A DNA stretch of 48,883 nucleotides. It comes from Rhodoferax sp. (GTDB lineage: Bacteria > Pseudomonadota > Gammaproteobacteria > Burkholderiales > Burkholderiaceae_C). A program made the position numbers and the translations under genes. The stretch covers positions 1 through 48,883 of the forward strand of contig SHXM01000003.1 of assembly GCA_009693325.1 (NCBI GenBank), written 5' to 3'. Below, in pieces: positions 9,687 to 19,457 of the stretch. Numbering within the stretch: position 1 is the stretch's first letter; the number at the start of each line of letters is the position of its first letter. A model generated the notes under the pieces. It was not told where the DNA came from and did not search any database. It saw only the letters and a program-made list of their open reading frames with translations.

Positions 9687-10564
9687 TATTTCACCTCGAA
9701 ACGGGCAACCTTGTCTTTGGTTGACGCAGTCAAATCAAAATTTACGCCGCGAATCTGAACACTCATCATGTCCGCATTGCCCAACACCACCGACATCGGC
9801 AACGCAGCCGAGAAGCCGTGCACATCACCCTGTGACAGGTGCTTGCGCAGCTGCACCACACCCTTGGCATCGGTCACCTCGACCCAGGACAAGCCACGGG
9901 CCTGCAGCACCAGCAGACCGCTGCGGCTAGCCGGCCCCTCCACCAAAGCCAGCGCACTGGCCGGTGGAGTGCCGGGCAGGGCGGCCGCGCCGGCACCTGA
10001 GGCAGGTGTATCGGCCAACTGTGGGCGGGCTTCCGCCGGCGGGTTCAGCGGCGCTGCACTAGGTGTTTCAAGCGGCACGGCAGCGACATCATCCTGGCTT
10101 TGCAAAACCTGGTGAAAGGGGAAGAAAACCATCACCAACCCGGCAACGAGCAGTGCAAGAACAGCTATGCCCGGAAGCCTTAACAACTGCCCTGCAAGCG
10201 ACGCCTCAGTTCGCTGCCCTTTGACCCGGTAGGAGGCCCTGAGGCCAGCATCCTCCACACTGAGCCGGGGCACAAGGCGCTGCGGCAGCTTGGCAAGAAT
10301 CGGGGCATCCGGAATATTCAGGGCCCGGCAGACGCTGGCCGCCAAGCCGCGGGCGAACACCATGTCAGGCAATTCACTGAGCCGGTCAGCTTCAAGCGCC
10401 TCGAGCTTCCTGACAGGCACTTTCAAGGCCACCGCCAAGGCGCCGATATGCAGACCCTTGGCTTCGCGGGCAGCGCGCAGCAGGGCGCCAGGTCGCTCGG
10501 GCGAATCGGCCCGGCCAGCGCCCACGTCTGGCGCCTGCTCGGGCAAGGCTGTCGGCTCACTCAT
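9686..10564 (-). CDS. RodZ-like cytoskeletal membrane protein
   Basis: This 292-residue protein has RodZ architecture. A cytoplasmic Xre-type helix-turn-helix covers about 25-95 ([12 protein letters not shown], then [12 protein letters not shown]). A transmembrane helix follows at about 130-150, then a Pro/Ala-rich periplasmic linker and a C-terminal DUF4115-type beta domain from about 213. RodZ links MreB to the elongasome and sets rod shape. The helix-turn-helix normally contacts MreB, not DNA. The ATG at 10564 ([10 protein letters not shown]) is preferred over a TTG one codon upstream. It overlaps the pilF stop by 8 nt. The pilF-rodZ-ispG-hisS order is a conserved neighbourhood. Confidence 0.85.
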   Translation of the reverse strand: MSEPTALPEQAPDVGAGRADSPERPGALLRAAREAKGLHIGALAVALKVPVRKLEALEADRLSELPDMVFARGLAASVCRALNIPDAPILAKLPQRLVPRLSVEDAGLRASYRVKGQRTEASLAGQLLRLPGIAVLALLVAGLVMVFFPFHQVLQSQDDVAAVPLETPSAAPLNPPAEARPQLADTPASGAGAAALPGTPPASALALVEGPASRSGLLVLQARGLSWVEVTDAKGVVQLRKHLSQGDVHGFSAALPMSVVLGNADMMSVQIRGVNFDLTASTKDKVARFEVK

Positions 10565-11405
10565 CAAAAGCGCCCCGTTGCAGGGAATCAGACTCGCGCG
10601 ACAGCGGAAATCTCTTGACCAATTGGAGGCTCAGTTGTTCCATGGCAGCACGATTATCCAGACCCCGCTCGACCTTGACACCCAGCCAAAAAGATTCGGC
10701 ATTGGCCAGCTCGCTGTTGTTGAGCCGCCTGACATGCCACTGAGCTCGGGGCAAATCGCCACGCGCATGCAACAGGGCCGCCAAATTGAACAGGGTGACC
10801 GGGTTGGCCGGATCGTACTCGTGGGATTTGAGCAAATTACGCTCTGCCTGATCTGACATTCCAGCCCTAGCCTGACACAGTCCCAGCGCACGAAAAGTTT
10901 TTGCCTGCTCGCTGTAGCCCGGGTCAGACAGCACCTGCTCAAAACGCTGGAAGGATTCTGGCCAGCGCTGCTGCTGGCACAACAGCCAAGCCAGGTTGTG
11001 CCTCACATTGGCATCGCGCGGATTGAGCACCAGAGCCTTCCTGAAGCTTTCATCGGCAACAGAAAAATCTTTTAGACGCAAATAGATCAGACCGCGCAAA
11101 TTGTGTGCTGGGGCATACACCGGATCAGCCTGAAGCGCCTGTTTGAGTTCGTCCAGAGCAACCGTGGTTTGTCCCTGCTCAAAATAAGCGAGGGCAAGTT
11201 CGAGGCGAATCCGGGCCCGCTTGCGCGCCGCCGGCTCATCGGATGGGGTTAGCAGGTCGCCAGCGGCCGAGGCTGCAGCCTCCGGCGAAGACGCACAACC
11301 GCCCAGGACCCCCAACCCAGCCAAAACAGCCATGCCCATGCCAAGGACCAGCGCCGCCCGAAGCCCAAGCCAATCCGTAGCCCGCAGGGCAAGTTTTTCT
11401 GGCAT
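10557..11405 (-). CDS. pilF: PilF/PilW, type IV pilus pilotin lipoprotein
   Basis: PilF is an outer-membrane lipoprotein with TPR repeats that helps PilQ secretin assembly in type IV pili. The 282-residue sequence has an unusually long N-terminal segment with a hydrophobic stretch at 17-33, a lipobox LGGC (34-37) and lipidated Cys37. Several TPR pairs follow from about 66 (LELALAYFEQGQ; ALQADPVYAPAHNLRGLIY; ALVLNPRDANVRHNLAWLL). Position between rlmN and rodZ is the standard context for pilF. No other pilus gene lies in the window. The first ATG could be early, since a Met at 23 or 25 would leave too short a signal. Confidence 0.88.
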   Translation of the reverse strand: MPEKLALRATDWLGLRAALVLGMGMAVLAGLGVLGGCASSPEAAASAAGDLLTPSDEPAARKRARIRLELALAYFEQGQTTVALDELKQALQADPVYAPAHNLRGLIYLRLKDFSVADESFRKALVLNPRDANVRHNLAWLLCQQQRWPESFQRFEQVLSDPGYSEQAKTFRALGLCQARAGMSDQAERNLLKSHEYDPANPVTLFNLAALLHARGDLPRAQWHVRRLNNSELANAESFWLGVKVERGLDNRAAMEQLSLQLVKRFPLSRESDSLQRGAFDE

Positions 11406-11408
11406 CGG

Positions 11409-12557
11409 TCAAGCCCCCGGCACAGACATGACAGCCTCGGCTGCAGGCGCAGTCATCAGGCGACGCTGCCGAAACATGCGTTGGCCCACACCGGTGCGGT
11501 CTTGGACATCACCGGCGAGTTGGCCGCAAGCGGCATCGATGTCATCACCCCGGGTCTTGCGCACCGTGGTGACGATGCCGGCATCGCTGAGCACCTTGGC
11601 AAAGGCCTGCACCTGAGCCGGCTTGGAACACAGCAGGCCAGACGCCGGAAAGGGGTTAAAGGGAATCAGGTTGAATTTGCAAGTCAAACCCTGCACGGCG
11701 CGCTGTCGCAGCAACTGCACCAAGGCCTGCGCATGGGGCAGTTGGTCGTTGACCCCATCGAGCATGCAGTATTCGAAGGTGATGAAGTCGCGCGGCGCAT
11801 GGGCCAGATAGCGGGTGCAAGCGTCGAGCAATTCAAGCAGGGGATATTTTTTATTCAATGGCACCAGACTGTCGCGCAGGCTATCGCTCGGGGCATGCAG
11901 GGACACCGCCAATGCAACCGGGCAGTCCAACGCCAAGCGGTCCATCATGGGTACCACGCCCGAGGTCGAAACCGTCAAGCGCCGCCTTGATAAGCCATAA
12001 CCGTGGTCATCGAGCATCACCCGCAAGGCGGGCAGCAGTGCTGCATAATTTTGCAGGGGTTCACCCATGCCCATCATGACGATATTGGAGATCACCCGCT
12101 CGGACTGCTGCAGGTGCCGGCGCAGAAAATGCTCGGCAAACCACAGCTGCCCCAGGATTTCAGCGGTGCTCAGGTTGCGGCTGAAGCCCTGGTGCCCGGT
12201 CGAACAAAAACGGCAGCCCACGGCACAACCGGCCTGGGATGAAATGCACAGGGTACCGCGATCTTCCTCGGGGATAAAGACGGTTTCAATGGCATCTCCG
12301 CCGCCCATATCGAACAGCCACTTGATGGTCCCGTCTGCCGAAATATGCTGGGATAACAACACTGGCCCAGTCAGCCGCGCAGCGAGCGGCAGTTTTTGGC
12401 GCAAGGACTTGGCCAAATCTGTCATCGCATCAAATTGGGTAGCGCCTTTTTGGTGAATCCAACGAAACAACTGAACCGCACGAAAGCGTTTCTCTCCCAG
12501 GCCTTCACAAAAAACGGCCAACCCCTCGAGATCGTAATCGAGCAGATTGACCGTCAT
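11409..12557 (-). CDS. rlmN: RlmN, dual-specificity rRNA/tRNA A-2 methyltransferase
   Basis: RlmN is a radical-SAM enzyme that methylates C2 of adenine 2503 in 23S rRNA and A37 in a set of tRNAs. The 382-residue protein carries the cluster motif CAVGCRFC, with Cys111, Cys115 and Cys118. It also has GMGEP at about 163-167 and the acceptor Cys344 in [11 protein letters not shown], which becomes methylated during turnover. A 30-residue C-terminal extension after the core is variable. The gene lies 8 nt after ndk and 3 nt before pilF, which is the usual ndk-rlmN-pilF order. Confidence 0.96.
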   Translation of the reverse strand: MTVNLLDYDLEGLAVFCEGLGEKRFRAVQLFRWIHQKGATQFDAMTDLAKSLRQKLPLAARLTGPVLLSQHISADGTIKWLFDMGGGDAIETVFIPEEDRGTLCISSQAGCAVGCRFCSTGHQGFSRNLSTAEILGQLWFAEHFLRRHLQQSERVISNIVMMGMGEPLQNYAALLPALRVMLDDHGYGLSRRRLTVSTSGVVPMMDRLALDCPVALAVSLHAPSDSLRDSLVPLNKKYPLLELLDACTRYLAHAPRDFITFEYCMLDGVNDQLPHAQALVQLLRQRAVQGLTCKFNLIPFNPFPASGLLCSKPAQVQAFAKVLSDAGIVTTVRKTRGDDIDAACGQLAGDVQDRTGVGQRMFRQRRLMTAPAAEAVMSVPGA

Positions 12558-12565
12558 GGGATGAC

Positions 12566-12991
12566 TTATCGGCCGTAAATGTTCATGCCCGGGAAAAAAA
12601 ACCCGAGCTCGACAGCAGCGGTTTCGGCGGCATCCGAGCCGTGCACCGCATTGGCGTCTATGCTGTCAGCAAAATCTGCGCGAATGGTGCCTGCCGCCGC
12701 CTTTTTCGGATCGGTTGCACCCATCAAATCACGGTTTTTAAGGACCGCGTTGTCGCCTTCAAGTGCCTGGATCATGACCGGCCCGGAGATCATGAACTCG
12801 ACCAAGTCCTTGAAAAATGGCCGGGACTGATGCACCGCATAAAAGGCCTCTGCCTCACGCCGGGACAAATGCACCATTCGGGCCGCAATCACCTTGAGCC
12901 CGGCAGCCTCAAACCGGGCATAGATTTGGCCAATCACATTTTTAGCAACCGCATCGGGCTTGATGATGGAGAGAGTTCGTTCGATAGTCAT
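12566..12991 (-). CDS. ndk: Ndk, nucleoside diphosphate kinase
   Basis: Ndk balances NTP and dNTP pools by transferring phosphate through a phospho-histidine. The 141 residues are full length. They begin [12 protein letters not shown] and carry the active-site motif NAVHGSD with His117. It heads the ndk-rlmN-pilF run. A 99-nt gap separates it from rluB upstream and may hold its promoter. Confidence 0.98.
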   Translation of the reverse strand: MTIERTLSIIKPDAVAKNVIGQIYARFEAAGLKVIAARMVHLSRREAEAFYAVHQSRPFFKDLVEFMISGPVMIQALEGDNAVLKNRDLMGATDPKKAAAGTIRADFADSIDANAVHGSDAAETAAVELGFFFPGMNIYGR

Positions 12992-13040
12992 GTCAATTCA
13001 TTCGCCTTAAAAGAAATTTGCCCCGGTGGCAAGACCGCGC

Positions 13041-13046
13041 ATTTTA
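13041..13046 (-). promoter_or_regulatory. Possible -10 element for ndk
   Basis: On the minus strand TAAAAT lies 50 nt before the ndk start. It follows a small GC stem (13048-13062, GCCGC/GCGGC) that could end rluB transcripts. No convincing -35 hexamer is seen at 16-18 nt, so this is weak. Confidence 0.25.
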
Positions 13047-13090
13047 CGCCGCCCAAAGCGGCAAAAGCGGCTGAGAGTTTGTCGGCCTGC

Positions 13091-14431
13091 TCAGCGCCCA
13101 CGACCACCGCCGCGACGCGATGCGCTGCCACCGCCACCGCTGCTGCTGCCGCCAGCACCACCACCACTTTTGCGGCGTTGGCCCTGGTCCTGCCGCTGAC
13201 GGGTAAAACTGTCGGCGCCGATGTAACCAAACGCAGTTTTCATCGGGTCGGGTTGGCTCGCAGCTGCCGAGCGGTCACTGCGCTCGCCGCGTTCTGGGCG
13301 GGTCTTTCGAACACCCATGGCCGCGCTGGTGGCGGTCTGAATCGGATCCGGTATGCCAGCCGGGTCGGGCCGTGGGCCGGCATTGGGCTTGCGCCCACTG
13401 CCACCAGCGCGTGAGCCCCGATTACGTCCCCGCCCCCCTGGGCCGGTGGCGCCATCGCCGCGGCCCCGACTGGTGTTTGGCTGGGCACTGCCGACCGCCT
13501 GCATCAGCAGATTGATGTCAGTCTCGGCTAGCTCCAGCCAGGCCCCGCGCTTGAGGCCGCGCGGCAGCAGCATGGCACCGTAGCGGATACGGATCAGCCG
13601 GCTGACAGCGTGACCTACCGCCTCAAACATACGTCTTACTTCACGGTTTCTGCCCTCCGAAATGGTCACCCGGTACCAGCAATTCGAGCCTTCGCCACCG
13701 CCCTCTTCAATCGAGCCAAACTGGGCCATGCCGTCGTCGAGTTGGACACCATCGGTCAATCGCTGCTTTTCCTCCCGGCTCAAGGCCCCCAAAACTCGAA
13801 CGGCGTACTCCCGCTCCAGTCCAAAGCGCGGGTGCATCAAATGATTTGCCAGCTCCCCCGAACTGCTGAACAAGAGCAGTCCCTCGGTGTTGAGGTCAAG
13901 CCGGCCGACCGACTGCCATTTGCCCTGAAACAACTTGGGCAGACGGCGAAACACAGTGGGCCGGTTCTGTGGATCGTCGTGGGTAACCACCTCACCAGCG
14001 GGCTTGTGGTAGGCGATGACCCGGGCCGGTGGCGGATCAATCCGGATGCGAATCGGCTTGCCATTGACTTTGACATGGTCTCCAAACTGAATCCTCTGGC
14101 CAATGTGTGCGGGCTCATTGTTGACCGTGATGCGCCCCTCCATGATGAGCTGCTCCATCTCCAGGCGCGAACCCATGCCGTTTTGGGCCAGCACCTTGTG
14201 CAACTTGGGATTTTCGGCCTGCGGGGCCAGGACCCGCCGGGCCGCTTGAAGGTCTGGCTGTGCTTCATCTGCATCGAACAAACCAGACACCACGTCATTG
14301 AAGCGGCTGCTTTGCGCGCCGGGCTTCACGGCCGCTGGGTCTGCCGCCTGCTCGGGCTGCAGGACTGGCGGCGCCGTTTGCGCGGGCGGCAGGCCGCTTG
14401 TATCAGTCACATCGGCGGTGTTCTCAGTCAT
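13091..14431 (-). CDS. rluB: RluB, 23S rRNA pseudouridine synthase
   Basis: RluB makes pseudouridine 2605 in 23S rRNA. The 446-residue protein has a 70-residue Ala/Pro/Asp-rich leader and an S4 RNA-binding domain (about 75-135). The catalytic domain includes GRLDLNTEG, with the nucleophilic Asp at 179. From about 315 onward it is a long low-complexity tail dominated by Gly, Arg and Ser, typical of beta-proteobacterial RluB and probably an RNA-binding disordered arm. Its ATG overlaps the scpB stop (ATGA, 14428-14431). E. coli RluB is much shorter (about 290 residues), so both extensions are lineage-specific. Confidence 0.93.
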   Translation of the reverse strand: MTENTADVTDTSGLPPAQTAPPVLQPEQAADPAAVKPGAQSSRFNDVVSGLFDADEAQPDLQAARRVLAPQAENPKLHKVLAQNGMGSRLEMEQLIMEGRITVNNEPAHIGQRIQFGDHVKVNGKPIRIRIDPPPARVIAYHKPAGEVVTHDDPQNRPTVFRRLPKLFQGKWQSVGRLDLNTEGLLLFSSSGELANHLMHPRFGLEREYAVRVLGALSREEKQRLTDGVQLDDGMAQFGSIEEGGGEGSNCWYRVTISEGRNREVRRMFEAVGHAVSRLIRIRYGAMLLPRGLKRGAWLELAETDINLLMQAVGSAQPNTSRGRGDGATGPGGRGRNRGSRAGGSGRKPNAGPRPDPAGIPDPIQTATSAAMGVRKTRPERGERSDRSAAASQPDPMKTAFGYIGADSFTRQRQDQGQRRKSGGGAGGSSSGGGGSASRRGGGRGR

Positions 14432-15105
14432 TGCGGGTTTCCTGTCAAATCAAACAAGTCGGCTGCGGCCGGCGCGCCCTGAGCCGCTTGCGCAGCGCTG
14501 CCTGCGCCAGGATCAGGCGAGTCAGCTGCTGCCGCCGTCTCCAGGCTCAGGACCTCGCCAGCCCCAAGTGCTTCGAGCGCACCAGCCTGTTGCGCCGGAT
14601 GATCTAGCAGGGGCAGTTGCGCCAAGGAGTTCAGGCCCAGGTCATCGAGAAAATGCCTTGTTGTTGCAAACAGTGCTGGGCGCCCGGGCGACTCGCGGTG
14701 CCCGATCACCTCAACCCAGGACCGGTCCTCGAGATGCTTGAGGGTCAAAGCGTTGACCGTGACACCGCGGATATCCTCGATATCGCCTCGGGTCACCGGC
14801 TGCCGGTAGGCGATGATGGCCAGGATTTCTAGCGTTGCGCGGCTGTAGCGAGGCGGCTTTTCCGGGTGCAAGCGGTCCAGGTAAATCCGTAGCTCGGGCC
14901 GGCTTTGAAAACGCCAGCCCGATGCGACACTGAGCAGCTCCAAACCACGCGGTGTCCAGTCAAGTTGCAGCGCCAGCAACATGTCGCGGATGGTATCGGC
15001 GCCGACCTCGTCCTCAAAAAGCGCGCGCATGTCGCGCAACTGCAAGGGCTGCTGCGCGCAAATCAGTGCGGTTTCCAAAACACGTTTTGCTTCGGCCGTA
15101 TTCAT
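14428..15105 (-). CDS. scpB: ScpB, segregation and condensation protein
   Basis: ScpB is the winged-helix subunit of the SMC-ScpAB condensin that compacts and segregates the chromosome. The 225-residue protein begins [14 protein letters not shown] and has the two winged-helix regions, with [20 protein letters not shown] and [20 protein letters not shown] as the recognisable cores. It ends in an Ala-rich acidic tail. The frame is open for 83 codons further upstream, but that stretch is Pro/Cys-rich and unlike the family, so the ATG at 15105 is chosen. No scpA lies in the window. It is coupled to rluB downstream, a common pairing. Confidence 0.92.
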   Translation of the reverse strand: MNTAEAKRVLETALICAQQPLQLRDMRALFEDEVGADTIRDMLLALQLDWTPRGLELLSVASGWRFQSRPELRIYLDRLHPEKPPRYSRATLEILAIIAYRQPVTRGDIEDIRGVTVNALTLKHLEDRSWVEVIGHRESPGRPALFATTRHFLDDLGLNSLAQLPLLDHPAQQAGALEALGAGEVLSLETAAAADSPDPGAGSAAQAAQGAPAAADLFDLTGNPQ

Positions 15106-15236
15106 AGGTTTGACGGGTCCGGGTGGGGCGCCCTGATGGCGCGAGAACGGGGTGACTGCACACGGCGCATGAGGCAGATAGAAGCAACTGCTGCACGGGC
15201 ACCCTGGGTATTTGCTAGGAGGCCGCTGTTCGTGAG

Positions 15237-16259
15237 TCAGTCGAAATTGTAGCGTAGGGCCAAATAGGCCAGGGCCGCCCGAAAATCTGCCGGCAGTGGC
15301 GCTTGAAAGCTCATTCGCAGTCCCGTGACCGGGTGGTCCAACACCAGCTGACAAGCATGCAAAGCCTGGCGGCGCATGCCCGCGGCGACAGCGCCGGCAT
15401 AGGTTTCATCGGAGAGCAGGGGATGGCCCAGCCAGGCCAGATGCACCCGCACTTGGTGAGTTCTGCCGGTGTGCAAGCTGCAGCGCAGAAGGCAGGCGTC
15501 GGCTGCATTTTCCAACAATGTGACTTCAGTCCTGGCCGTTTTACCTGGATGCAACGCTAAGTCGACAACCGCCATGCGCAAGCGATTGCGCGGATCTCTG
15601 CCCATTGGGGCGAGCACATCGCGGCTGGGCGGGCCTGTCCAGCGGCGGTGGGCCAGCGCCAGATAATGGCGACCGAGCTCACGGGCAGCGATGGCACGCA
15701 CCAAGGCGTCCATCACTGGACGACTGCGGGCGACCACCATCAGACCGCTGGTGTCCTTGTCCAAGCGGTGGACGATGCCGGCACGGGGCAGGTCCATGAA
15801 AGCCGCATCAAAAGCCAGTAAACCATTGAGCAGGGTACCGCTCCAATTTCCAGGCGCCGGGTGCACCACCAGGCCAGCAGGCTTGTTAATCACCAAGAGA
15901 TGCTCGTCCGAGTACACCAAGTCAAGCGGCATCAGCTCTGGCCGGAACGCTTGGCTTTGGGCGCTGGGTCGTAGCCCAATGGTTCCGCCATCAGCCGCTT
16001 TCACCCTTGCCGCGGGCTTGCTGACCACCCGGTGGTTCAGGGTGACGGCGCCCAGCTCAATCAATTGCTGCAAGTAGCTGCGGGAAAATTCGGGCGCCAA
16101 GGCGGCTAATACCCGGTCGAGCCGCTGCCCGTGCTGCTGCGGACCGGCCGTCCAGGCACGCAGCTCGAACTCCGGCCCGGCCTCGCCGGGCTCATCGGCC
16201 GGCTCCTCAACGCCGTCGCCAAGGGGTACGCTCGATATACTCGGTCCGGATTTTTTCAA
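15237..16259 (-). CDS. rluD: RluD, 23S rRNA pseudouridine synthase
   Basis: RluD modifies uridines 1911, 1915 and 1917 in helix 69 of 23S rRNA. The 340 residues contain an S4 domain (about 45-95) and the RluA-type catalytic domain with [10 protein letters not shown], catalytic Asp167. They also show [11 protein letters not shown] (124-134) and [11 protein letters not shown]. The only usable start is a TTG at 16259, because a stop closes the frame upstream and no ATG or GTG lies before the S4 domain. That start is 12 bp from the divergent bamD start, so promoters of the two genes must overlap the opposite coding sequence. This rluD/bamD divergence is common in Burkholderiales. Confidence 0.95.
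   Translation of the reverse strand: MKKSGPSISSVPLGDGVEEPADEPGEAGPEFELRAWTAGPQQHGQRLDRVLAALAPEFSRSYLQQLIELGAVTLNHRVVSKPAARVKAADGGTIGLRPSAQSQAFRPELMPLDLVYSDEHLLVINKPAGLVVHPAPGNWSGTLLNGLLAFDAAFMDLPRAGIVHRLDKDTSGLMVVARSRPVMDALVRAIAARELGRHYLALAHRRWTGPPSRDVLAPMGRDPRNRLRMAVVDLALHPGKTARTEVTLLENAADACLLRCSLHTGRTHQVRVHLAWLGHPLLSDETYAGAVAAGMRRQALHACQLVLDHPVTGLRMSFQAPLPADFRAALAYLALRYNFD
16236..16241 (+). promoter_or_regulatory. Possible -10 element for bamD
   Basis: TATACT lies 30 nt before the bamD ATG, inside the 5' end of rluD on the opposite strand. It matches five of six sigma-70 -10 bases. No good -35 hexamer is present at 17 nt, so activity is an inference. Confidence 0.35.
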
Positions 16260-16271
16260 GAAAGTTGTCCC

Positions 16272-17078
16272 ATGCTTCGAGCCAAATTATCAGGCGGGTG
16301 CGCTGGCGCATTGGCCCTCGCCGTGTTGCTGCTAGGCGCCTGCTCCAGCGTGACCAAAGACCCGACAGCCGACTGGAGCCCGAGCAAAATATACGCCGAA
16401 GCCCGTGAGGAAGCGGGCAACGGCGCCTACGACAAGGCCATAGCACTGTACGACAAGCTCGAAGGCCGGGCCGCCGGAACCCCACTGGCCCAGCAAGCAC
16501 AACTGGACAAGGCCTATGCGCACTACAAGTCACGGGAAGCACCGCAGGCAGTGGCTACCTTGGACCGTTTCATGAAATTGCACCCGGCCAGCACCGCACT
16601 GGACTACGCCCTGTACCTCAAAGGCCTGGTTAACTTCAATGACGACCTCGGTATTTTTTCAGCCATCACCCGCCAAGACCTGTCTGAGCGGGATCAAAAA
16701 GCAGCCAAAGAATCGTTTGAAGCGTTCAAAGAGTTGATCAGCCGCTTTCCGCAGTCGCGCTATGCCCCGGATGCAAAGGAGCGTATGGCCTACATTGTGA
16801 ATTCGCTGGCGGAATACGAGGTTCATGTTGCCCGCTATTACTTTGACCGGGGCGCTTATGTGGCGGCAGTCAACCGGGCTCAGTTGGCGATTGCCGACCA
16901 CCAGGGCACGCCGGCTGTTGAAGAGGCGATGTTCATTTTGGTCAAATCCTATGAAGCGCTGGGCATGACCCAGTTACGTGACGACAGCCGGCGTGTGCTG
17001 CAGGCAAACTACCCACAGTCGAGCTTCTTGAGTCTGGGTGTCAAGGCCGTCCAGAGTCCTTGGTGGAAACTTTGGTGA
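16272..17078 (+). CDS. bamD: BamD (ComL), outer-membrane assembly lipoprotein
   Basis: BamD is the essential TPR lipoprotein of the BAM complex, contacting BamA and nascent outer-membrane proteins. The 268-residue protein has a basic start, a hydrophobic signal and a lipobox LGAC (21-24) with Cys24. Five TPR-like helical pairs follow, including WSPSKIYAEAREEAGNGAY and the conserved ELISRFPQSRYAPDAKERM region. It is the only plus-strand gene in the first 30 kb. The frame is open 47 codons further upstream, but that stretch has no signal peptide. The last 38 nt overlap the 3' end of the convergent helicase gene. Confidence 0.95.
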   Translation: MLRAKLSGGCAGALALAVLLLGACSSVTKDPTADWSPSKIYAEAREEAGNGAYDKAIALYDKLEGRAAGTPLAQQAQLDKAYAHYKSREAPQAVATLDRFMKLHPASTALDYALYLKGLVNFNDDLGIFSAITRQDLSERDQKAAKESFEAFKELISRFPQSRYAPDAKERMAYIVNSLAEYEVHVARYYFDRGAYVAAVNRAQLAIADHQGTPAVEEAMFILVKSYEALGMTQLRDDSRRVLQANYPQSSFLSLGVKAVQSPWWKLW

Positions 17079-19053
17079 GTTCTTCCAGAAAGGCGGCCAA
17101 TTCGGTCTCATCAGCAAGACGGCGCATTGGCGGCAGCGCGGCCAACAGCCGCCGGCCATAACCCATGCCGGTCAGCCGGGTGTCGCACACCACCAGCACA
17201 CCACGATCGCTCTCATGCCGAATCAGCCGGCCAGCGCCCTGCTTGAGCGCGATCGCTGCCTCCGGCAGGTAATAGTCCTTGAAAACCGGGCGACCGGCTG
17301 CCTCTAGCCTCTGCGCCCGGGCCTGCACCAGGGGGTCTTGCGGAAAGGGGAAGGGCAACTTGTCAATCACCACCATCTGCAGGGCGGCGCCGGGTATGTC
17401 AACGCCCTCCCAAAATGAGGCTGATGCCACCAGCACGCAACCCGCCGCGGTACCGCTGCCACCGCGGCGAAAGCGGCTCATCAAGTCCCGCTTGGAGCCC
17501 CGGCCCTGGACCAAAATATCGATTGATCCGGAGCCAGAGAACGCCTGGAACAAGGCCTCGCTGATCAGCTGCAGGGCGCGCAAACTGGTGGTCAGCACCA
17601 GCGTCCTGCCACCCAGTGCGAGCGCGGCTTTGGCGACAAAATTTGCCACCTGCGCGCTGTGCTCTGGGTGATCTGGTTTGGGCAGGTCTGTCGGCACATA
17701 GAGGGCTGCCTGCCGCGCATAGTCAAATGGGCTGTCGATGCGCAACACCCGGGCTGCCGCCAGACCGCAGGGCTCTGTGAACCAGGTCAAGGCGGCGTCA
17801 TCGCCCAGGCTTGCCGAGGTGAATATCCATGACCTGGGCGCCAAGGACTCTGACTGAACCTCGAGCAAACGGGTCTGGACGGTCTGGGCGATATCCAATG
17901 GCGTTTCCATCAGCTTGAGGTGGCCGCCCAGCTCCAGCCAGCGAGTCGAGCCTGCCGGGCAGGGCAGGCGAAAACCCTCGATGCGTTCGATCAGGCTGAG
18001 CACCCGCTCACTCAGGCGGGACAACTCCGGACCGGTTTCTGCCACCGATTCCAAGGCCAGGCGGGCTTGGTCAAGGTCTTGATGGACCAGGTCTATCGCA
18101 GCGCGCCAAGCCGGCGCCCGAGCATCATAGGTGTGCGCATCAAACCAGGGTAGTTTCACCACGGCGGTCTGCCTGCCCAGCAGCAGCCGCCAGTCCAGCG
18201 CCGCCTGTTGCAGCCGGGATGCCAGCTGCGGCCAATCGCACCAGCCACGCGCATGCAAAAGCCCGGCATTGAGCAGGTCACCGGCAAAATCAGATATCTG
18301 CGCGGTGCTGAGTTGCCGTCCCAAAAACTGAACGCCAGTTTCATTGAGTTGATGGGCCTCATCAAAGATGACAGTTTGTACCGATGGCAAGAGCTCGGCC
18401 AGCCCCGATTCCCGCACTGCCAGGTCAGCAAAAAAAAGGTGGTGATTGACCACCACCACGTCCGCCGATAGGGCCTCGCGGCGCGCCTGGTTGACATGGC
18501 AGACACGCCAACTCGGGCACTTCGAACCCAGACAGTTGTCGCGGGTGGATGTGACGAGCGCAACCCAAGGCGAGCGCTCATGAAGGTCGCTGAGTTCGGC
18601 CAGATCGCCCGAGACGCTGGCCTGGGCCCAGATCTCGATGCGGGCCAAAATAGCCAATTGCTCGCTGTCCGCAGGGTCAGCTTCCAGCCGGGCGAGTTGG
18701 AGGCGGTGTTGACAGAGGTAGCTGGCCCGCCCCTTCAGCATCGCGGTCTTCAGCGGCAGGGCCAGCGCCTGCACCAAACCTGGCAAGTCACGGCCAAACA
18801 ACTGGTCTTGCAAGGCCTTGGTGGCAGTCGACAGCAGCACTCGGTTCCCACTGAGCAACGCTGGCACCAAGTAGGCAAAGGTCTTGCCGATGCCCGTGCC
18901 GGCTTCAACCACCAGCACGCCGCCCTCCTCCAAGGTGCGGGTGATGGCCCGCGCCATGTCCAACTGGCCCGGCCGCAGACGGAATTCATGGGTCATCCGA
19001 GACAGGGCACCCTGCTCGGAAAAAGCGTCTTCAACCCGCCCTTGCAAGCCCAT
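17041..19053 (-). CDS. DinG/YoaA-type iron-sulfur DNA helicase
   Basis: This 670-residue protein is an XPD-like superfamily 2 helicase, closest in layout to YoaA/DinG, which unwind damaged DNA, D-loops or R-loops 5' to 3'. Walker A is AGTGIGKT at 51-58. Four cysteines (114, 174, 179, 185) form the [4Fe-4S] site, and the DEAH box is at 231-234. C-terminal motifs include WIFTSASLGDD, SASFWEGVDIPG and QGAGRLIRH. It is the last gene of the run beginning at sucA, 47 nt after the small exported protein. Overlap with bamD at the 3' ends is 38 nt. YoaA versus DinG cannot be settled without a tree. Confidence 0.88.
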   Translation of the reverse strand: MGLQGRVEDAFSEQGALSRMTHEFRLRPGQLDMARAITRTLEEGGVLVVEAGTGIGKTFAYLVPALLSGNRVLLSTATKALQDQLFGRDLPGLVQALALPLKTAMLKGRASYLCQHRLQLARLEADPADSEQLAILARIEIWAQASVSGDLAELSDLHERSPWVALVTSTRDNCLGSKCPSWRVCHVNQARREALSADVVVVNHHLFFADLAVRESGLAELLPSVQTVIFDEAHQLNETGVQFLGRQLSTAQISDFAGDLLNAGLLHARGWCDWPQLASRLQQAALDWRLLLGRQTAVVKLPWFDAHTYDARAPAWRAAIDLVHQDLDQARLALESVAETGPELSRLSERVLSLIERIEGFRLPCPAGSTRWLELGGHLKLMETPLDIAQTVQTRLLEVQSESLAPRSWIFTSASLGDDAALTWFTEPCGLAAARVLRIDSPFDYARQAALYVPTDLPKPDHPEHSAQVANFVAKAALALGGRTLVLTTSLRALQLISEALFQAFSGSGSIDILVQGRGSKRDLMSRFRRGGSGTAAGCVLVASASFWEGVDIPGAALQMVVIDKLPFPFPQDPLVQARAQRLEAAGRPVFKDYYLPEAAIALKQGAGRLIRHESDRGVLVVCDTRLTGMGYGRRLLAALPPMRRLADETELAAFLEELTKVSTKDSGRP

Positions 19054-19100
19054 GGATCAACGCAGCCGCTGGCTGCTCAAGGAGCCGCTGACAGGGCTGC

Positions 19101-19457
19101 TCATGGGGTTGGCGTACTGCCCTCAGGTCTTGGCAACTTGCCGAGAATTCTCTCCAACTGCTCGGCGCCCTTTTGTTGCCGCTCTGCGGCATTGATAGCC
19201 AGTTCTTGGCGTCTGAGTAGATCAAGCAGGGCCCGCTGATGCGCCCGGTTGGCCAGGTGGCAGTCGCTGACTGCGAACCGGGCATAGCAACTGGCCTGCT
19301 GCTGCTCATAGCGTGCCGCCTCAGCCTGCCGGGCAGCGGCAATACGGCTACGCTCAGCAGCCGCGTCCGCCAGGGTCGGCGGGGCTGCGTCCGCAGGTTG
19401 GGCCTGGGCGCTCACGACCACCAGGGCCATGGCTGCGGCAAGAAACAAGTGCGTCAT
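19101..19457 (-). CDS. Small exported protein of unknown function
   Basis: I do not recognise a named family. The 118-residue product has a clear signal peptide (MTHLFLAAAMALVVVSAQA, probable cleavage after residue 19). A highly helical, Ala/Arg/Gln-rich region follows, predicted coiled coil, with two cysteines at 57 and 66 that could form a disulfide in the periplasm. The tail is Pro-rich. Its ATG overlaps the zapE stop (ATGA), so it is translated with zapE and is a real gene. Placement between zapE and the helicase says little about its job. It may be confined to Burkholderiales. Confidence 0.75.
   Translation of the reverse strand: MTHLFLAAAMALVVVSAQAQPADAAPPTLADAAAERSRIAAARQAEAARYEQQQASCYARFAVSDCHLANRAHQRALLDLLRRQELAINAAERQQKGAEQLERILGKLPRPEGSTPTP

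Noticed and set aside
12988-13230. 80-codon Ala/Val-rich frame between ndk and rluB on the minus strand
   Set aside because: It overlaps the low-complexity rluB tail in another frame. The Ala/Val run comes from GC-rich repeats, not a real membrane protein.
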